Source: Promethearchaeati archaeon
Lineage (GTDB): Archaea; Asgardarchaeota; Heimdallarchaeia; Heimdallarchaeales; Heimdallarchaeaceae
Length of the DNA stretch: 42,208 bases
Assembly: GCA_013166775.1 (NCBI GenBank)
Contig: JABLTJ010000030.1
Span: 1-42,208, forward strand
Reading direction: 5' to 3'
In this document: one piece after another, positions 41,308 through 42,208 of the stretch
How the letters are laid out: each line of letters opens with the position of its first letter
Numbering within the stretch: the first letter of the stretch is position 1
The notes under the pieces: model-generated
The model's database searches: none
Told to the model about the DNA's origin: nothing
The model's input: only the letters and a program-made list of their open reading frames with translations
Translations under genes and position numbers: made by a program

Positions 41308-42208
41308 ATGAGTAGAAGTAAGTATGCTTGTTGTTTTGTCTATTTCTTGTTCTTCTTAATGCTAGTATTATTTACGCAGCAGAAATCCCTCCTGAAGAAC
41401 CCTTTTTCACCTTAACTCTTGTTGCAAACCCTCTGTATGAATCTGCTGAATATGCACTTTTGGTTGCTGATTATTTAAAGGATATCAACATAATAGTTGA
41501 TATTCAGTATTCTACTGAAATACCACCCTTACGCAACTCTAACTGGGATTTACTTTTTGGGGAGTTTCCTTGGAAATCAGAAAAAGAAGATATGCGATCA
41601 ATGTTTACTGAGGATGGAGCACTTAACATATTTGGTTTAAATACTGAAATTCCTTATGGCAATGAAAGCGAACAGTTGCAAAATTTGGCTATTTCCACAT
41701 CTGATCCTGATGAAGGATTCAATGCACTTGATGATTGGTGTAAACTTCTTATGGATAAGATCCTCCCCTTTTTACCTTGCTTTGGTCCAAGAATGTATAA
41801 TGCTATCTGGTCTAATATCGAGGAGTATGATATGAGATGGGGACTTGCTGAATCTTCACCATATATGAACTATAATGGTTATCATGAAATGCAAGAATCC
41901 CTTGATGAGTTCAACTTTGCAGATTCTATGTTTCAGGATTTAAATCCTTTATCTAGTGATGATGATGCAAGTGATTTCATCATAAGTCTAATAACAGAAC
42001 CTTTGCTCATTTGGAGTCCTGATAATGCCCCACTTAAATTCGGACTGATTGTTGACTGGGAACAAATTGCAGATGATCATTTCAAATTTTACATGAGAGA
42101 TAACATTTTCTGGAACCCATCATATAACATAACTTTGAACCATGATGATTCAATGCCTATAGAAAGTTCTCCATTTATGTACGGATTAAAGGGAGAGCAC
42201 AGCAATGG
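41308..42208 (+). CDS. Extracellular substrate-binding protein of the Dpp/Opp (SBP_bac_5) type, 5' frameshifted, runs off the window
   Basis: From about 41,322 to the window end one frame is open without a stop. It begins VCLLFCLFLVLLNASIIYAA, a signal peptide with cleavage after YAA, then EIPPEEPFFTLTLVANPLYE. The only good start (ATG 41308, MSRSK, with AGGTGG six bases before) is in another frame. One extra or missing base near 41,320-41,324 would join them. The end region (LITEPLLIWSPDNAPLKFGL, then VDWEQIADDHFKFYMRDNI) matches the SBP_bac_5 lobe I start. The 200 residues before it resemble the family's C-terminal part (DWDLLFGEFPW, DPDEGFNALDDW). It would feed peptides to DppBC. Confidence 0.8.

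Noticed and set aside
1..42208. tRNA, rRNA, transposase or integrase genes
   Set aside because: I scanned for GTTCGA-type T-loops, conserved rRNA blocks and transposase-like ORFs and found none convincing.

Overview
The window looks like a piece of an AT-rich archaeal genome, most likely from the Asgard archaea (Promethearchaeota), possibly near the Heimdallarchaeia. It carries archaeal informational genes (group II chaperonin, RadA, ribosomal protein eS25, a TFS/RpoM-type zinc ribbon, archaeal RqcH/NEMF), archaeal BRE/TATA promoters with several leaderless starts, GGTGA-type ribosome sites, a type 2 isopentenyl-diphosphate isomerase and a CDP-alcohol phosphatidyltransferase for lipids. It also carries eukaryote-flavoured genes: a Rab/Ras-like GTPase, an Arf-like GTPase with an extra C-terminal domain, an AN1 finger fused to a site-2 protease, and longin-like and TPR proteins. 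The lineage is an inference from gene content; no rRNA or tRNA gene was seen.

Layout. 1-6.2 kb: an unknown lysine-rich protein, two convergent TPR-like proteins, HisRS and the Arf-like GTPase. 6.4-8.1 kb: the chaperonin behind a textbook promoter. 8.1-8.8 kb: a decayed region where two convergent genes (a kinase-like phosphotransferase and a SAM methyltransferase) have lost their 3' ends and been joined. 8.8-11.8 kb: a tiny HEAT-like protein, a flavodiiron protein, RadA and eS25. 11.9-15.9 kb: a tight operon of a URO-D-family protein, a membrane protein, an MfnF-like ASKHA protein and a longin-like/V4R protein, which suggests one-carbon or tetrapyrrole/corrinoid cofactor work. 16-19.2 kb: an MFS exporter, a methyltransferase and an SDR epimerase. 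19.3-21.9 kb: formate-tetrahydrofolate ligase whose 3' half differs sharply in codon use from its 5' half, followed by a surface-protein gene and then a leftover copy of the ligase's 3' tip. 22-29.6 kb: AN1-site-2 protease, a candidate C/D box guide RNA, isoprenoid isomerase, zinc ribbon, degenerate ThiI, AMMECR1, Mut7-C, CBS and RqcH genes. 29.7-37 kb: small membrane proteins, a nuclease-fold protein, a lipid synthase, a coiled-coil/Rab-like GTPase pair, a zinc-ribbon membrane protein and a large coiled-coil protein. 37-42.2 kb: an ABC ATPase, DppB/DppC peptide permeases, a cyclin-like helical protein, and the start of a substrate-binding protein that runs off the end.

The strongest non-obvious signal is a double-guide C/D box sRNA at about 23,076-23,142. 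All four boxes are in register, and its two guides fit two sites about 27 nt apart in the helix 69-71 region of 23S rRNA. The second strongest is the mosaic formate-tetrahydrofolate ligase: 11 AGR arginine codons in the 5' part, then 7 CGN in the 3' part, with a remnant of the displaced tail still present 0.9 kb downstream.
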